From positions 1 to 5,964 of the forward strand of contig JASHZK010000032.1 in NCBI GenBank assembly GCA_030042575.1: DNA of 5,964 nucleotides. Reading direction: 5' to 3'. Below are positions 5,572 through 5,964 of this stretch, piece after piece. Each line of letters begins with the position of its first letter. Position 1 is the first letter of the stretch. This stretch comes from Acidimicrobiales bacterium (lineage in GTDB: Bacteria; Actinomycetota; Acidimicrobiia; Acidimicrobiales; UBA8190). The notes under the pieces were generated by a model. The model was given only the letters and a program-made list of their open reading frames with translations. It ran no database searches and was not told where the DNA came from. The position numbers and the translations under genes are program-made.

Positions 5572-5964
5572 CTACCGACCGGCCGATTTGCTCCTCCGTG
5601 CCGCTGCTTCCTGCAGGGCCCGGACCTCGGCGTCCGACAGCCGGCGCCAGCGACCGGGGGGCAGTCCGGCGTCGGTCACCGGTCCGATCCGGGTCCGCAC
5701 CAGGCGGTCGACGGGATGGCCCACCGCCTCGCACATGCGCCGGACCTGGCGGTTGCGGCCTTGGTGGACCACCACCCGGAGCACCCCGGGGGCCACCACT
5801 CCCACCCGGGCCGGGGCGGTGCGTCCGTCTTCGAGGTCGACGCCTCGGCGCAGGGCCCGCAGAGCGCCGGGACCGGGTACTCCCTGCACCTCGGCCAGGT
5901 ACTCCTTCTCCACGCCGAAGGAGGGATGGGCCAGGCGCTGGGCCAGCTCGCCGTCGTTGGTCAG
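5572..5964 (-). CDS. RsuA/RluB/E/F-family rRNA pseudouridine synthase, 5'-truncated by window edge
   Basis: Enzymes of this family isomerise specific uridines of 23S or 16S rRNA to pseudouridine. Only the C-terminal 130 residues are in the window. They begin LTNDGELAQRL, which in full-length members comes just after the catalytic GRLDxxTxGLLL motif, so the N-terminal S4 RNA-binding domain and the catalytic Asp lie beyond the right edge. Diagnostic sequences present are HPSFGVEKEYLAEV near the start, HQGRNRQVRRMCEAVGHPV about 65 residues further on, then LVRTRIGPV and the GLPPGRWRRL turn close to the C-terminus. The frame is intact to a TAG stop. Its neighbour aroH starts 11 bp later, so it is probably the upstream member of the same transcript. 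RluB is the commonest member at such a position in Gram-positive bacteria, but rluB, rluE and rluF cannot be told apart from this part, so no symbol is given. Confidence 0.93.
   Translation of the reverse strand: MTNDGELAQRLAHPSFGVEKEYLAEVQGVPGPGALRALRRGVDLEDGRTAPARVGVVAPGVLRVVVHQGRNRQVRRMCEAVGHPVDRLVRTRIGPVTDAGLPPGRWRRLSDAEVRALQEAAARRSKSAGR

Noticed and set aside
5561..5734. Possible 58-residue N-terminal extension of AroH
   Set aside because: It lies mostly within the pseudouridine synthase gene in another frame and would put RGATTV far from the N-terminus, where AroH proteins have it.
1..5964. tRNA, rRNA, riboswitch, CRISPR array, insertion sequence or long repeats
   Set aside because: I saw no tandem or inverted repeats beyond short GC-rich stems, no transposase-like frame, and no gap longer than 61 bp to hold an RNA gene.

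Overview
This GC-rich window (roughly 70% GC by eye, with G/C-ending codons and frequent GTG starts) looks like chromosomal core-metabolism DNA from a high-GC actinobacterium-like organism. An Acidimicrobiia-type lineage is plausible from the style of the proteins, but this is inference and cannot be settled here. There are no mobile elements, CRISPR arrays or RNA genes that I can see. Coding density is close to complete.

Layout. The left part is on the + strand: the 3' portion of ispH (last enzyme of the MEP isoprenoid pathway), cut by the left edge, followed after 15 bp by a small HD-domain protein related to the PhnZ/TmpB-type diiron HD oxygenases. The rest is on the - strand and reads right to left as one tightly packed run: the 3' portion of an RsuA/RluB-family 23S/16S rRNA pseudouridine synthase (cut by the right edge), aroH (chorismate mutase), tyrA (prephenate dehydrogenase with an ACT domain), aroA (EPSP synthase), cmk (cytidylate kinase) and plsC (1-acylglycerol-3-phosphate acyltransferase). 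The two blocks converge in a 61-bp gap that contains only a weak GC hairpin.

How the genes work together. AroA makes the chorismate precursor EPSP; AroH turns chorismate into prephenate; TyrA oxidises prephenate towards tyrosine, with the ACT domain a likely site of feedback control. Cmk supplies CDP/dCDP and PlsC makes phosphatidic acid, so the same transcript also touches nucleotide and membrane-lipid supply. Four of the five gene junctions on the - strand overlap (17, 4, 4 and 10 bp), and the fifth has an 11-bp gap, so translational coupling is likely. The order tyrA-aroA-cmk-plsC followed by ispH is known from other bacteria; here ispH is next to plsC but inverted.

Most of the window is ordinary and well understood. 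The item most worth a second look is the HD protein behind ispH: it keeps all the metal-ligand positions of PhnZ but not the residues PhnZ uses around its substrate, so its reaction is open. I found no convincing evidence of a wholly new multi-gene system.
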